Assembly: GCF_014698755.1 (NCBI RefSeq)
Contig: NZ_JACJTO010000010.1
Location: forward strand, 1 to 64,000
Reading direction: 5' to 3'
Origin: Aphanizomenon flos-aquae FACHB-1287
GTDB lineage: Bacteria; Cyanobacteriota; Cyanobacteriia; Cyanobacteriales; Nostocaceae
DNA length: 64,000 nucleotides
Under the pieces are notes generated by a model, which was given only the letters and a program-made list of their open reading frames with translations, was not told the DNA's origin and made no database searches. This document shows, piece after piece, positions 36,320 through 46,321 of the stretch; the first letter of the stretch is position 1, and every line of letters starts with the position of its first letter. Both the position numbers and the translations under genes were made by a program.

Positions 36320-37096
36320 TTAAATGGCACTGTAACCACCATCTACCATTAAAATTGCACCTGTGACGTAAGTAGCAGCGTCGGAAGCGAGAAAAATTAC
36401 CGGACCAACTAATTCTGTTGGTTCACCTCTTCGCTGCATGGGAATTTTTATTTTTAAATGTGCTTGATCTTGCTCTGGAGGTAAACGAAATTTTTCCGTG
36501 CCTTCCATAATATTATTGATATATCCGGGGGCAAAAGCATTCACACGAATCCTATCATTTGCCCATTCTACTGCAAGCGATCGCACTAACTGATTTACAC
36601 CTCCTTTGGCTGCAGTATAAGCAGCACAACCAGAGATACCAATTACACCAGCTATGGAAGAATTCATAATAATTGATCCACCTGTACCTTGTGCCATCAT
36701 TTGTTTAGCTGCTAATTGAGAACAATTAAAATACCCCTTTAAATCAACATTCATAATTGCATCCCATTCCTCTTCTTCTAGGGAAATAAAAGGTTTGAGA
36801 ATATCAATTCCCGCATTGCAAACTAAAATATCTAAACGGTTGTAATAATTAACAGTTTGCTGAATTAAATTTTGGCAATATTGACGTTTAGTAACATCAG
36901 TTGTTAATGCTATAGCATCCCCTCCTGCTGCTTGAATAATTTTCGCTGTTGCTTCGGCTTCTATTTGTTTAATATCAGCAATTACTACTTTTACACCCAC
37001 AGCAGCTAATCCTTGAGCAATTACCTTACCAATTCCTCTAGCAGCACCTGTAATAATAGCAACTTTACCCGTTAAATCAAAAAGATTATGTTCCAT
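36320..37096 (-). CDS. Short-chain dehydrogenase in the aeruginosin-type cluster
   Basis: 258 residues, classical SDR. NAD(P) motif TGAARGIG (about 17-24), NNAG-type motif VCNAGID, catalytic Ser in MNSSIAG and canonical YTAAK (about 160). The C-terminal GAILMVDGGYSAI is typical. Acidic ADIK after the second strand suggests NAD preference. It is probably a tailoring or Choi-pathway reductase/dehydrogenase, as several aeruginosin clusters carry an extra SDR besides AerF; the exact step is not known. It lies between aerB and aerA, separated from each by repeat-containing gaps of about 150-225 bp. Confidence 0.8.
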   Translation of the reverse strand: MEHNLFDLTGKVAIITGAARGIGKVIAQGLAAVGVKVVIADIKQIEAEATAKIIQAAGGDAIALTTDVTKRQYCQNLIQQTVNYYNRLDILVCNAGIDILKPFISLEEEEWDAIMNVDLKGYFNCSQLAAKQMMAQGTGGSIIMNSSIAGVIGISGCAAYTAAKGGVNQLVRSLAVEWANDRIRVNAFAPGYINNIMEGTEKFRLPPEQDQAHLKIKIPMQRRGEPTELVGPVIFLASDAATYVTGAILMVDGGYSAI

Positions 37097-37161
37097 TTTT
37101 TTTTCTTCATTAATAAATTATTCTTGCTTTTAGCCTTTCCCTCTTTAGTGAGATACAAAAT

Positions 37162-37222
37162 TACCCCTCCCCAACCTTCCCCTTACCAAGGGGAGGGTGC
37201 GCGATAGCGCGGGTGGGGTGTA
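37162..37222. repeat. GC-rich interspersed repeat (copy 3)
   Basis: CCCCTCCCCAACCTTCCCC, TTACCAAGGGGAGGGTGCGCG, then GCGCGGGTGGGGTGTAT. Same layout as 3513-3573. It interrupts the operon between aerB and the SDR gene. Confidence 0.8.
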
Positions 37223-37248
37223 TTTCTTGAGCTTGGGAATTGCTATAT

Positions 37249-40200
37249 TCACGCCAATGTAAATAATAAATCATCAAGTTCATCTTGACTCAAATCTACA
37301 TCAGGAAAGTCCGAAGGAGTATAACCACCATTTTCTAAAGAAGTACAATGTGTAATTAATGTTTTTAACTTCGATATATAATCATTAGCGAGATGAGTAA
37401 TAGTTTCTCTCCGATAAAGATTTTGACTGTAGACAAAATAAATTTCTAGTTTCCCTTCTACCACCTTGCCTACCACATCTAATATATGACCACGCGCTGC
37501 TTTAGGGCTGAAAATTCGTCCTGGATTTTCTGGAGCAAATCCTAATAGAATCGGTTCTGATTGAATCTGGTCAAATTGTCCGAGATAATTAAAAGATATC
37601 TCAGCTTGGGGCAGTTTTTCTAATTGTTGGTAAATATCAATATTTTGACACAGATAACGGAGGATACCATAACCAATACCACGATTAGGAATTTTTCGCA
37701 ATTGTTCTTTAATAGTTTTTAAATTTTCCCCAAGATCAGAAGTTTTCCCTAACTGCAAAAATACAGGATAAATAGTAGTAAACCAACCCACAGTGCGAGA
37801 TAAAACTACATCATTAAATAGTTCTTCCCGTCCATGACCTTCTAAGTCAATCAGTAGGGAATCAGCACCAGTCCATTGATAAAAGGTTTGCACTAAAGCA
37901 GTTAATAAAATATCATTAATTTGTGTATTATAAGCAGCAGGTACATCTTGAAGTAAAATCCGAGTTTCCTCTGTTGTTAAAGCCACAAAAATCTCTTCAG
38001 AACTCCCTTCCGTATTCAAGGCTTTTTGGGCTGCTTTCACGACAGGAAAATCTAAAGGTAAAGGTTGAATATGGGCTGGAACTTGAGATAACCAGTAATT
38101 TAATTCCTGTGTGATTGCTGGGGAATTGCCATAGTTTTGTTGACGAATTGCCCAGTCTTGAAATGATGTAGTTTTGGCAGGTAATTTGATAGATTTTCCT
38201 TGTTCTAGTTGACAATAGGCTGTTACTAAATCATCTAATAATATTCTCCATGATACACCATCAACAACCAGATGTTGAATAATTAAAAGTAAACGACTGG
38301 ATTTTTCTTGACCTAAATTAAATAACACCACTCGCAACATTGGACCTGTTGCCAAATTTAATGTTCCTTGTAATTTATTAGCTTTAAATTCAATCGCTGC
38401 TGACTGTTCTGTACTTGGTATATCAGAAAAATCAATTACTTCAAAAGGCACTAATTGATCATGATCACTGTTGATATTACTATTTATTTGTTGCCATTGG
38501 GAATCAACTTTAATAAATCGCATCCGTAGGGCATCATGATGAATAATTAACTGTCCAATGGACTGTACTAATAATTCTGGCTTAATCTCTGCTGGTACTT
38601 GCAACATCATTGCCTGATTAAAATAGTGAGGTTCACACCAATCCTCCACAAAAAACCATTTTTGAATCGGTGTTAGGGGAACTTCTCCTATTACTAAACC
38701 TTGTGCGACTACAACAGCATTAGTATGACTGGCCACAGTAGCTAATTGGGCAATAGTTTGATATTGAAATAGTTGTTTTGTAGTGATTTGGACACCTTTT
38801 TGATTAGCACGGGCAATAATTTGGATACTCAGAATTGAGTCTCCACCTAACTCAAAGAAATTATCCTCAATGCCGATTTTTTCTAACCGTAAAACTTCCT
38901 GCCAAATATTAGTTAAAACTGCTTCCGTAGGAGTGCGGGGGGCAATAAACATTTCTGATTCGTTAACTGTTGATGGAATTGGTAATTGTTTACGATCTAT
39001 TTTGCCATTAGGTGTTTTAGGTAAAGCATCCAGAAATACAAAAACAGCAGGGATCATGTAATCTGGTAACTTTTGTTTGAGAAAATTCTGTAAATCAGAG
39101 CGATTTAAGGAAGGTTCATTAGTAACTATATAAGCAACTAATTGTTTAATATTTGGGTTATCTTCTCGAACTACAACTGTTGCTGCTGTAATTTGTGAAT
39201 GAGCAGTAAGAACTGTCTCAATTTCTCCTAATTCTATACGGAAACCACGAATTTTTACTTGATCATCTATTCTTCCTAGATATTCTATATAACCATCAGG
39301 TAAATAGCGGACTAAATCACCAGTTTTATATAAACGAACGGATGGAGAATCATCAAAACAATGGGAAATAAATTTTGCAGATGTTAATTCTGGATTATGC
39401 AAATATCCTCTAGCTAAACCAGTACCACCAATATGTAATTCTCCAGCTATACCAATAGGAACAGGTTGTAATTTAGCATCTAAAATATATGTTTTGGCGT
39501 TAGGAATTACTCGACCTATAGACTGTTGTTCGCGCTCATCTTCCACTTGAGATACATTACAGAAAGTTGTAACTACTGTGGCTTCTGTGGGTCCATAGCC
39601 ATTGATTAAAATTGGTAAACTGGGACAAGAGGACAATTTTTCTTGTAAATAGTTTTGCCAAAGTTTTAATTTATCTGGTAATAATCTTTCCCCACCAATA
39701 TTGATGACTCTGATGGTTTCAGGCAAAATTCCATCTGTAGCTACCAATTCCGATACCAATTGTTGCCAGTAAGCTGTAGGTAAAAATAAACCCGTGATTT
39801 GCCATTGACGGCATTTTTGCAATAATATGGAAAAGGAATTTAACATTTCTGCGGTGCGTAATACTAAAGTTGCACCGGAAGCTAATGCAGAAAATATTTC
39901 TTCTAAAGCAGCATCAAAATTAATGGATGCAAACTGGAGTATTTTATCATTATCGGTAATTTCATGTTCTTGAATTGCAGTGTGAATGAAATTCACTAAA
40001 GACCTATGTTCAACAGCTACTCCTTTGGGTTTACCAGTTGAACCAGAAGTATAAATTACATAAGCTAAATTCTCAGGCTTTACCTCACTAACTGGGTTGT
40101 CTTGACTTTGAACAGAAACCGTATTTTCTAAATGGTCTAAATAAATAATTTTAGTGCTACTATCAACTGTTAAAGATGTCAGGTACTCCTTAGTTAGTAT

Positions 40201-42087
40201 TACCTTAACTTGAGAATGATCAATCATGTAGGATAAACGTTCAAGGGGGTAATCAGGATCAAGGGGAAGATATGCAGATCCAGCTTTAATAATTGCCAGC
40301 AAACTAATAATTAATTCAGATGATCTTTCTAAACAAATCCCTACTAAATCATCTGGTTTGACACCCAAATTTTGTAAATAATGTGCCAGTTGATTAGCTT
40401 GAGAATTTAACTGTTGATAGGTAAATTGTTGATTTTCATAAACCAGTGCAATGTTGTCAGGATAAAGTTTAACTTGTTCTTCAAATAATTGATGAATACA
40501 TTTATCTTTGGTGTAATCTTTGTCTGTTTGATTAAAGGTAATTAATATTTGTTCTTTTTCTGCTGCTGTCAACAAGGGTAATTTGTTAATATATTCATCG
40601 GGATTATTCACAATAGCTGATAATAAAGTCTGTAAATGATTTGTCATTCTGATCATTGTATCTGCTGTAAATAAATCCGTACTATATTCCCATTGACCAA
40701 TAATTTCTGTCTTGGTTTCAAACATAGCTAAACTTAAATCAAAGGGAGATATTCCCCGTTCCACCATCTGGGGAGTGATGATTAAATCAGGTAACTCTAT
40801 GGTATCTAAAGATATGTTTTCCAAAGCAAACATAACCTGAAAAATTGGGTTATAACTGAGAGAACGTTCTGGATTTAATTCTTCCACAACCTGCTCAAAG
40901 GATACATCTTGATGATCATTAGCGGTTAAACTTGTTTGTCGTATTTGTGCTACTAATTCGGAAAACTGGCAGTTATTTTCAATTTGATTACGGATAACTA
41001 TTGTATTTACAAAAAAACCAATTAATGTTTCTACTGCTACTTGTTTGCGGTTAGCAATTGGACAACCCACACTAATATCATTCTGACCAGTATAACGATA
41101 AAGTAAAACTACAAAAGCTGTCAGTAAAGTATGAAAGGAAGTTACCCCTAATTTTTGACTTAAATTCCTTAATTGTTGAGTTAAATCACCATCAATTTTA
41201 AATTCATGAGTTGCACCAGCAAAACTTTGAATAGCTGGACGGGGTTTATCTGTTGGCAATTCTAATAACGGTGGTTTAGCAGCTAATTGTTGTTGCCAAT
41301 ATTTTAGTTGTTTTTGTAATATTTCTCCTGTAATATTTTCCTGTTGCCATACCACAAAGTCACCATATTGTATATTTAATTCTGGCAAAGATATAGGAGA
41401 ACCACTAGCAAAACTCTGATAAAGATGACATAATTCCTTAATAAAAATACCCATTGACCAACCATCAACAATGATGTGGTGGATAATAATTAGGAGAATG
41501 TACTCATCTGCACCTGTAAGCAATAGTTTAAATTGCCATAAATTACCATTTTCTAAGTTAAAAGATTGACGAACTTCGCGGGTAATATAAGATGATATTT
41601 CTGTTTCTAAATAAGTTTGTAAATCTATAATTGGCAGATGAAAAGTAAAATGAGAATTGATTTTTTGAGAAGGATTCCCGTCAATAGCAGGAAAAGCAGT
41701 TCTTAAACTTTCATGACGACGAATAATTTCTTGAATACTTTGTTCTAAAATCGTGATCTTTAGCTGACCTTTAATTTTCAATTGTAAAGATTCATTATAA
41801 GCCGTATTATCTTGATCTAATTGATGTATAAACCACATTGAGCTTTGGTTATAAGACAGGGGTAACATACCCGTTCTATCTACAGAAGCTATGGGTACAA
41901 AAACATCTTGAGTGGAAGTTTTAGCCTCTTGGAGAACAGCAATAATTTCCGGTTTGCGTTGCACTATTTCCGCTTTTAAAGATGGTGTAATTACTCCTTT
42001 GGGAGCTTTAATTTTCAGTTCTTCTCCTTCTAGGGAAATTGTGATCTCTAAACTTCTTAACTGCGATAAAAAATTAATTGTATTCAT
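37249..42087 (-). CDS. aerB: NRPS module AerB (docking-C-A-PCP-E)
   Basis: 1612 residues. Residues 1-52 are a TubC-type N-terminal docking domain (LEITISLEGEELKIKAPKG). Condensation domain about 70-500 (HHIIVDGWS), adenylation about 520-1030 (YTSGSTGKPKGVAVEHRS, YKTGDLVRYLPDG), carrier about 1060-1130 (FFELGGDSILSIQ, with the D before Ser usual ahead of E domains), epimerase about 1150-1590 (HLVVDGVSWRILLDDL, GHGREELFN, SRTVGWFTTIYPV, SFNYLGQFDQ). It adds the second residue and converts it to the D form. Pocket line by eye: D-A-E-F-I-I-G-V-V-K; I do not assign a substrate. The acidic C-terminus (DELDDLLFTLA) could dock to a partner. Confidence 0.92.
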   Translation of the reverse strand: MNTINFLSQLRSLEITISLEGEELKIKAPKGVITPSLKAEIVQRKPEIIAVLQEAKTSTQDVFVPIASVDRTGMLPLSYNQSSMWFIHQLDQDNTAYNESLQLKIKGQLKITILEQSIQEIIRRHESLRTAFPAIDGNPSQKINSHFTFHLPIIDLQTYLETEISSYITREVRQSFNLENGNLWQFKLLLTGADEYILLIIIHHIIVDGWSMGIFIKELCHLYQSFASGSPISLPELNIQYGDFVVWQQENITGEILQKQLKYWQQQLAAKPPLLELPTDKPRPAIQSFAGATHEFKIDGDLTQQLRNLSQKLGVTSFHTLLTAFVVLLYRYTGQNDISVGCPIANRKQVAVETLIGFFVNTIVIRNQIENNCQFSELVAQIRQTSLTANDHQDVSFEQVVEELNPERSLSYNPIFQVMFALENISLDTIELPDLIITPQMVERGISPFDLSLAMFETKTEIIGQWEYSTDLFTADTMIRMTNHLQTLLSAIVNNPDEYINKLPLLTAAEKEQILITFNQTDKDYTKDKCIHQLFEEQVKLYPDNIALVYENQQFTYQQLNSQANQLAHYLQNLGVKPDDLVGICLERSSELIISLLAIIKAGSAYLPLDPDYPLERLSYMIDHSQVKVILTKEYLTSLTVDSSTKIIYLDHLENTVSVQSQDNPVSEVKPENLAYVIYTSGSTGKPKGVAVEHRSLVNFIHTAIQEHEITDNDKILQFASINFDAALEEIFSALASGATLVLRTAEMLNSFSILLQKCRQWQITGLFLPTAYWQQLVSELVATDGILPETIRVINIGGERLLPDKLKLWQNYLQEKLSSCPSLPILINGYGPTEATVVTTFCNVSQVEDEREQQSIGRVIPNAKTYILDAKLQPVPIGIAGELHIGGTGLARGYLHNPELTSAKFISHCFDDSPSVRLYKTGDLVRYLPDGYIEYLGRIDDQVKIRGFRIELGEIETVLTAHSQITAATVVVREDNPNIKQLVAYIVTNEPSLNRSDLQNFLKQKLPDYMIPAVFVFLDALPKTPNGKIDRKQLPIPSTVNESEMFIAPRTPTEAVLTNIWQEVLRLEKIGIEDNFFELGGDSILSIQIIARANQKGVQITTKQLFQYQTIAQLATVASHTNAVVVAQGLVIGEVPLTPIQKWFFVEDWCEPHYFNQAMMLQVPAEIKPELLVQSIGQLIIHHDALRMRFIKVDSQWQQINSNINSDHDQLVPFEVIDFSDIPSTEQSAAIEFKANKLQGTLNLATGPMLRVVLFNLGQEKSSRLLLIIQHLVVDGVSWRILLDDLVTAYCQLEQGKSIKLPAKTTSFQDWAIRQQNYGNSPAITQELNYWLSQVPAHIQPLPLDFPVVKAAQKALNTEGSSEEIFVALTTEETRILLQDVPAAYNTQINDILLTALVQTFYQWTGADSLLIDLEGHGREELFNDVVLSRTVGWFTTIYPVFLQLGKTSDLGENLKTIKEQLRKIPNRGIGYGILRYLCQNIDIYQQLEKLPQAEISFNYLGQFDQIQSEPILLGFAPENPGRIFSPKAARGHILDVVGKVVEGKLEIYFVYSQNLYRRETITHLANDYISKLKTLITHCTSLENGGYTPSDFPDVDLSQDELDDLLFTLA

Positions 42088-42145
42088 GGTATTTTCTCTT
42101 AGTATTCTTTCTTTGTATTTTGATGAAATTGATGTATTTTTTAAC

Positions 42146-45100
42146 CTACTGCTGTGTTAACATTGCCTGTAATTCTTCTGGGGAAAGTTGGGCAATTTCT
42201 TGAATAGTCTTAGCAATCTCATTGATAATGTCCTCTCCACCAGCTAATTCTCCTAGCACAGTAGCTAATTCTTTGACACTGGGAGAAGTAAACAAATGAC
42301 GAATAGTAATATCCAATTCTAATGTTTGACGAATTTTCCCAATTAATTGTATGGCTTTGAGTGAATGTCCTCCTAATTGGAAAAAGTTATCATCAATTCC
42401 TACTTGTTTAACTCCTAATACTTCAGCCCAAATTTCTGCTAGTATTTCTTGAATTGGGGTTTGTGGTGCAATATAGATTTGATTTAATTCTGGTCGCTCA
42501 TTCGTGGGAATTGGTAAAACTTTACGGTTAACTTTACCATTAGGATTCAAGGGGAAAGAATCCATTTGCACAAATACAGAAGGAATCATATAATCTGGCA
42601 ATTGAGCAGCCAGATATTTTCTCAGTTCAGAAGCATTAACAGTTTCATTAATTACCGGGATAAAGTAAGCGACGAGAAATTTTTCCTTAGCATTTTCACC
42701 ATGGGTAGTTGTTACTGCTTGACTAATGCGAGGATACTTGCTTAAAATTGCTTCGACTTCACATAAATCAATTTGATAACCGCGAATTTTGACGAGATCA
42801 TCTATTCTTCCTAAAAACTCAATATTACCATCTGGTAAATATCTTGCTAAATCTCCAGTTTTATACAGACGATGATAAGGTGATTTATCAAAAGGATTAG
42901 GAATGAATTTCTCTTTTGTTAATTCTGGACGCTGAAAATATTCTCGCGCTAAACCATAACCACTAACATATAATTCTCCCACAATTCCCACTGGTACAGC
43001 TTGGAAATGTTTGTCTAAAATATAAACTTTGACATTTACAGCCGCTTTACCAATGGGTGCATAAACAGGCCATTGTTCTGGATTTTCGCTAAAGGCATAG
43101 GTCGTCACTAAATCGGCTTCTGTTGGTCCGTATAAGTTATATAAACGGCAATTTTTCAGTTGTTTAAATAAATCAATCATTGGTTGAGTAATTTGTAATT
43201 GCTCACCCGCAGCACAGATTTCTCGTAAATTGCTAAATAGTTCTATTTGTTGTCCGTAAAATTCTGCTAATTGCTGTAATAGACTAACGGGAAGAATCAC
43301 TTTTTGAATGGGATTATTTGCCAATAATTCCATTAATTTTCCTAAATCTAAACGGGTATTTTCGGGAATTAGATAAAGAGTTCCACCAGTACCCCAAGCA
43401 GCAACAATTTCGTGGTAACTAACATCAAAACTCAAAGGTGCAAATTGTAAAACGCCGACACCAGAAGCCATTTTCACTAAGTGATGTGCTATTAAGTTGG
43501 TCAGAGAATAATGGGGAACAGAAATTCCTTTAGGTTTACCTGTAGAACCGGAACTGTAAACTATATAAGCTAGGTTTTCAGATGTAATTTGAGTGATTGG
43601 GTTGGTTTTCTCCTCTAAATTAATTTGTGTCCATTCCTGATCTAAAATTAACCGATAATGAGGGAAATCACATTGAAGTAAGGCTTGTAAATTGGTTTGC
43701 GTGATCAGCACAGGTACTTGAGTATCTGCTAAAATTAACCCCAATCTTTCTGGAGAATAATTAGAATCTAGAGGTACACAAACACCACCAGCTTTGAGAA
43801 TTGCTAGAATAGCGATCGCTACTTCTAAACCTCTCTCTAAACACAACCCTACAGGTATATCTGCACCCACTCCTAATTTTTGCAAATAGTGAGCTAATTG
43901 ATTAGCGCGGTTATTTAATTCCCGATAAGTTAATTTTTGATCAGCAAAAACCAAAGCTACAGCATCAGGTGTTGTTTCTGACCATTTTGTAACTAATTCA
44001 TGAATATTTTCTTGGAGCAGATTTTCCGCTTCTGTTTGATTACTATCTACCAAAAGAAATTTTTCTTCCTGGGGAGTTAATAGAGGTAATTTGCCTGGTA
44101 GACTTTGAGGATTAGCCACAATTCCTAGTAACAGAGTTTGCAAATGACCTGCCATTCTCTCAATTGTCCCATGATCAAAGCGATCGCCAGCATAAATTAA
44201 ATTTAATTTTAATTCTTTCTCTGGTGTCACTACCAAAGTTAGCGGATAATCAGCGTGTCCAGTATTTTTAGTCTTGGTTATTTGTAAGTCATGATCTGCT
44301 TCCCCAAGCTCTTGACCCAGGGGTAAATTATTAAAGACTACAAAACTCTCAAATAAAGATTGACCTCGTGGTATATCACTCCAACCTTGAATTTCCACCA
44401 ATGGAGCATGGCCATATTCTTCTCGTTCAATTTGCTCTTGTCGCAACTGTTTTAACCAAGGTAAAATTCCCATATCTTCAGGAATTTTCACCCGCACAGG
44501 TAAAGTATTCACAAACAACCCAACCATTGATTCTACACCAGATAAAGCCGGAGGACGACCAGAAATGGTAGCACCAAAAACTACATCAGCTTCACCACTA
44601 TAACGACTTAAAAGTATTCCCCAAGCTGCTTGTATCAGTGTAAATAATGTTAAATAATTTTCTTGAGCCAGGTTTTTTAAACTAGCCGTCTCTTCTGCTG
44701 AAAAGGAAAAATACTTATGATTATATTCTCGACTAATATCTTTTTTACGGTGAAGATTATCAACTTGTAAAGGTGTAGTTGCAGTAAAACCTTGCAAATT
44801 TTTACGCCAATAAATTTCCGCTTGTTTAATATCTTGCTGTTGTAACCAACCAATATAATCTCGATAAGGACGGGTAGGTGATAAATATAAAGTTTCTCCT
44901 TTATTTATAGCTATATAAAACTGCCAAACCTCTGCCATGATCACTGACAAACTCCAGCCATCAGCTAAAATGTGATGGGAACTCCACATTAATTCATAAC
45001 TCTTATTTCCCATAGAAATCAGAGTAAATCGCGTCAAAGGAGCTTTATCCAGGGCAAAATATTCATCCTGATCAGATTGACAAAAAGTATCTAATTGCTC

Positions 45101-45430
45101 TTGTTGTACATCTGATGATAGAGAACTCCAATCTAAATTAACCCAAGGAACATTAACTTGTTTCTGGACTATCTGTAAAGGTTGTTTGGGGTTTTTCCAT
45201 ACAAACACAGTCCGTAAAGCCGGATGACGTTCTACTACTTTACACCAAGCTTTTTCAAGGGACAATATATCTAAATTACCCTGCAAACTAATTTGAACTT
45301 GCGCTAAATAAGCCTTTGATTCTGGGTTATAAAGACTATGAAATAACATCCCCTGCTGCATTGATGATAAGGGATAAATAGCTTCAATGTTTTTATTGGT
45401 TTTATTGCCAAAACTTTGCATAGTTACCAT
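42146..45430 (-). CDS. aerG: NRPS module C-A-PCP, probably AerG (Choi-incorporating)
   Basis: 1094 residues, ATG start with GGAG eleven bases upstream. Condensation domain about 15-450: starts with PLSSMQQGMLFHSLY and has HHILADGWS, fitting a domain that accepts a D-residue donor, as expected after AerB's epimerase. Adenylation about 470-980 (YSSGSTGKPKGISVPHYS, YKTGDLARYLPDG), carrier about 1005-1075 (FFQLGGHSLKAIQ), then a helical tail ending SPEELQAMLTQQ. There is no release or second module. By elimination and its position next to aerDEF, it should activate the Choi residue. Pocket line by eye: D-V-H-I-C-A-L-L-V-K, not matching a code I know. Confidence 0.82.
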   Translation of the reverse strand: MVTMQSFGNKTNKNIEAIYPLSSMQQGMLFHSLYNPESKAYLAQVQISLQGNLDILSLEKAWCKVVERHPALRTVFVWKNPKQPLQIVQKQVNVPWVNLDWSSLSSDVQQEQLDTFCQSDQDEYFALDKAPLTRFTLISMGNKSYELMWSSHHILADGWSLSVIMAEVWQFYIAINKGETLYLSPTRPYRDYIGWLQQQDIKQAEIYWRKNLQGFTATTPLQVDNLHRKKDISREYNHKYFSFSAEETASLKNLAQENYLTLFTLIQAAWGILLSRYSGEADVVFGATISGRPPALSGVESMVGLFVNTLPVRVKIPEDMGILPWLKQLRQEQIEREEYGHAPLVEIQGWSDIPRGQSLFESFVVFNNLPLGQELGEADHDLQITKTKNTGHADYPLTLVVTPEKELKLNLIYAGDRFDHGTIERMAGHLQTLLLGIVANPQSLPGKLPLLTPQEEKFLLVDSNQTEAENLLQENIHELVTKWSETTPDAVALVFADQKLTYRELNNRANQLAHYLQKLGVGADIPVGLCLERGLEVAIAILAILKAGGVCVPLDSNYSPERLGLILADTQVPVLITQTNLQALLQCDFPHYRLILDQEWTQINLEEKTNPITQITSENLAYIVYSSGSTGKPKGISVPHYSLTNLIAHHLVKMASGVGVLQFAPLSFDVSYHEIVAAWGTGGTLYLIPENTRLDLGKLMELLANNPIQKVILPVSLLQQLAEFYGQQIELFSNLREICAAGEQLQITQPMIDLFKQLKNCRLYNLYGPTEADLVTTYAFSENPEQWPVYAPIGKAAVNVKVYILDKHFQAVPVGIVGELYVSGYGLAREYFQRPELTKEKFIPNPFDKSPYHRLYKTGDLARYLPDGNIEFLGRIDDLVKIRGYQIDLCEVEAILSKYPRISQAVTTTHGENAKEKFLVAYFIPVINETVNASELRKYLAAQLPDYMIPSVFVQMDSFPLNPNGKVNRKVLPIPTNERPELNQIYIAPQTPIQEILAEIWAEVLGVKQVGIDDNFFQLGGHSLKAIQLIGKIRQTLELDITIRHLFTSPSVKELATVLGELAGGEDIINEIAKTIQEIAQLSPEELQAMLTQQ

Positions 45431-45489
45431 TGGTTATTAATCTCCACAAATACAAATCAATCTACAAACTTAATCACTGAATTACTTAA

Positions 45490-46293
45490 TTAAAAGGCTG
45501 AAACAGATAATCCCCCGTCTATAGGAATCGTTATTCCAGTGATATAACTAGAACATTCTGAGGCTAAAAAGACTACTAAATTAGCTACTTCATCAGACAA
45601 ACCTAAACGACCAGCAGGAATTTTACCAGCAATTCGAGATTTAATTACATCAACTGATTGATTTTCCTCCTGGGCTGCAATTTCTAAATACTGGCGATGT
45701 CTGGGTGTGTCAATTAAACCAGGATTAACTGTAGTAATCAAAACATTAAATTTCGCTGTTTGGGTAGAAACAGATTTAGTAAAATTCATTAAAGCTGCAT
45801 TAGCCACACCTGATTTAATTAACCGGGGTGAAGGTTCTTTTCCTGATGTACCCACAATATTAATAATCCTACCCCATTGGTGATTTTTCATCCCTGGTAA
45901 CACTAAATTGGTCATGCGAATATAACCCATTAATTTAGCTTCAAATACTAGCCGCCAGTCATCATCTGATAATGTTTCTACTGCGTCACTAGCAAATGAT
46001 GCTCCTTCAGAATTATTAATTAAAATATCAATTTTTCCGAATTTATCTAAAGCAGTATTTACTAAATTCTCAGAATCACTAGCTTTATGAACATCAGCAG
46101 ATAAAGCAAGTATTTCTAAATTTTCTTTTTCTCGACTTAGTAGCTTTTCAATCTGTTGAATTTTCTCAAAATTGCGTCCACAAATAATTAGTTTACATCC
46201 TTCCTGTGCTAAGATTTGGGCAACTGCAAGACCAATTCCAGCACTAGATCCTGTAATTAAAGCCACTTTTCCTGTTAATCCTAAATCCATCAA
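45490..46293 (-). CDS. aerF: AerF: SDR-fold protein for Choi synthesis, catalytic Tyr/Lys missing
   Basis: 267 residues. The Rossmann part is normal: TGSSAGIGLAVA (about 15-26), NNSEG where NNAG is usual, and GGLSVSAF at the end. The catalytic YxxxK is absent: around KSGVANAALMNF the positions aligning with Tyr and Lys are Ser and Asn, as in BKR-like SDR subfamilies that lack the canonical tetrad. It follows aerE by 28 bases. In aeruginosin clusters AerF acts after AerD and AerE on the way from prephenate to the 6-hydroxy-octahydroindole amino acid. The missing tetrad suggests different chemistry from plain ketone reduction, or a nonclassical proton donor. Confidence 0.82.
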   Translation of the reverse strand: MMDLGLTGKVALITGSSAGIGLAVAQILAQEGCKLIICGRNFEKIQQIEKLLSREKENLEILALSADVHKASDSENLVNTALDKFGKIDILINNSEGASFASDAVETLSDDDWRLVFEAKLMGYIRMTNLVLPGMKNHQWGRIINIVGTSGKEPSPRLIKSGVANAALMNFTKSVSTQTAKFNVLITTVNPGLIDTPRHRQYLEIAAQEENQSVDVIKSRIAGKIPAGRLGLSDEVANLVVFLASECSSYITGITIPIDGGLSVSAF

Positions 46294-46321
46294 AAATATA
46301 CCTCTAGTAATAACTAATTAT

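Noticed and set aside
36130..36342. 70-codon minus-strand ORF between aerA and the SDR gene
   Set aside because: It is a translation of the GC-rich dispersed repeat and overlaps the SDR gene's 3' end; no protein-like features.
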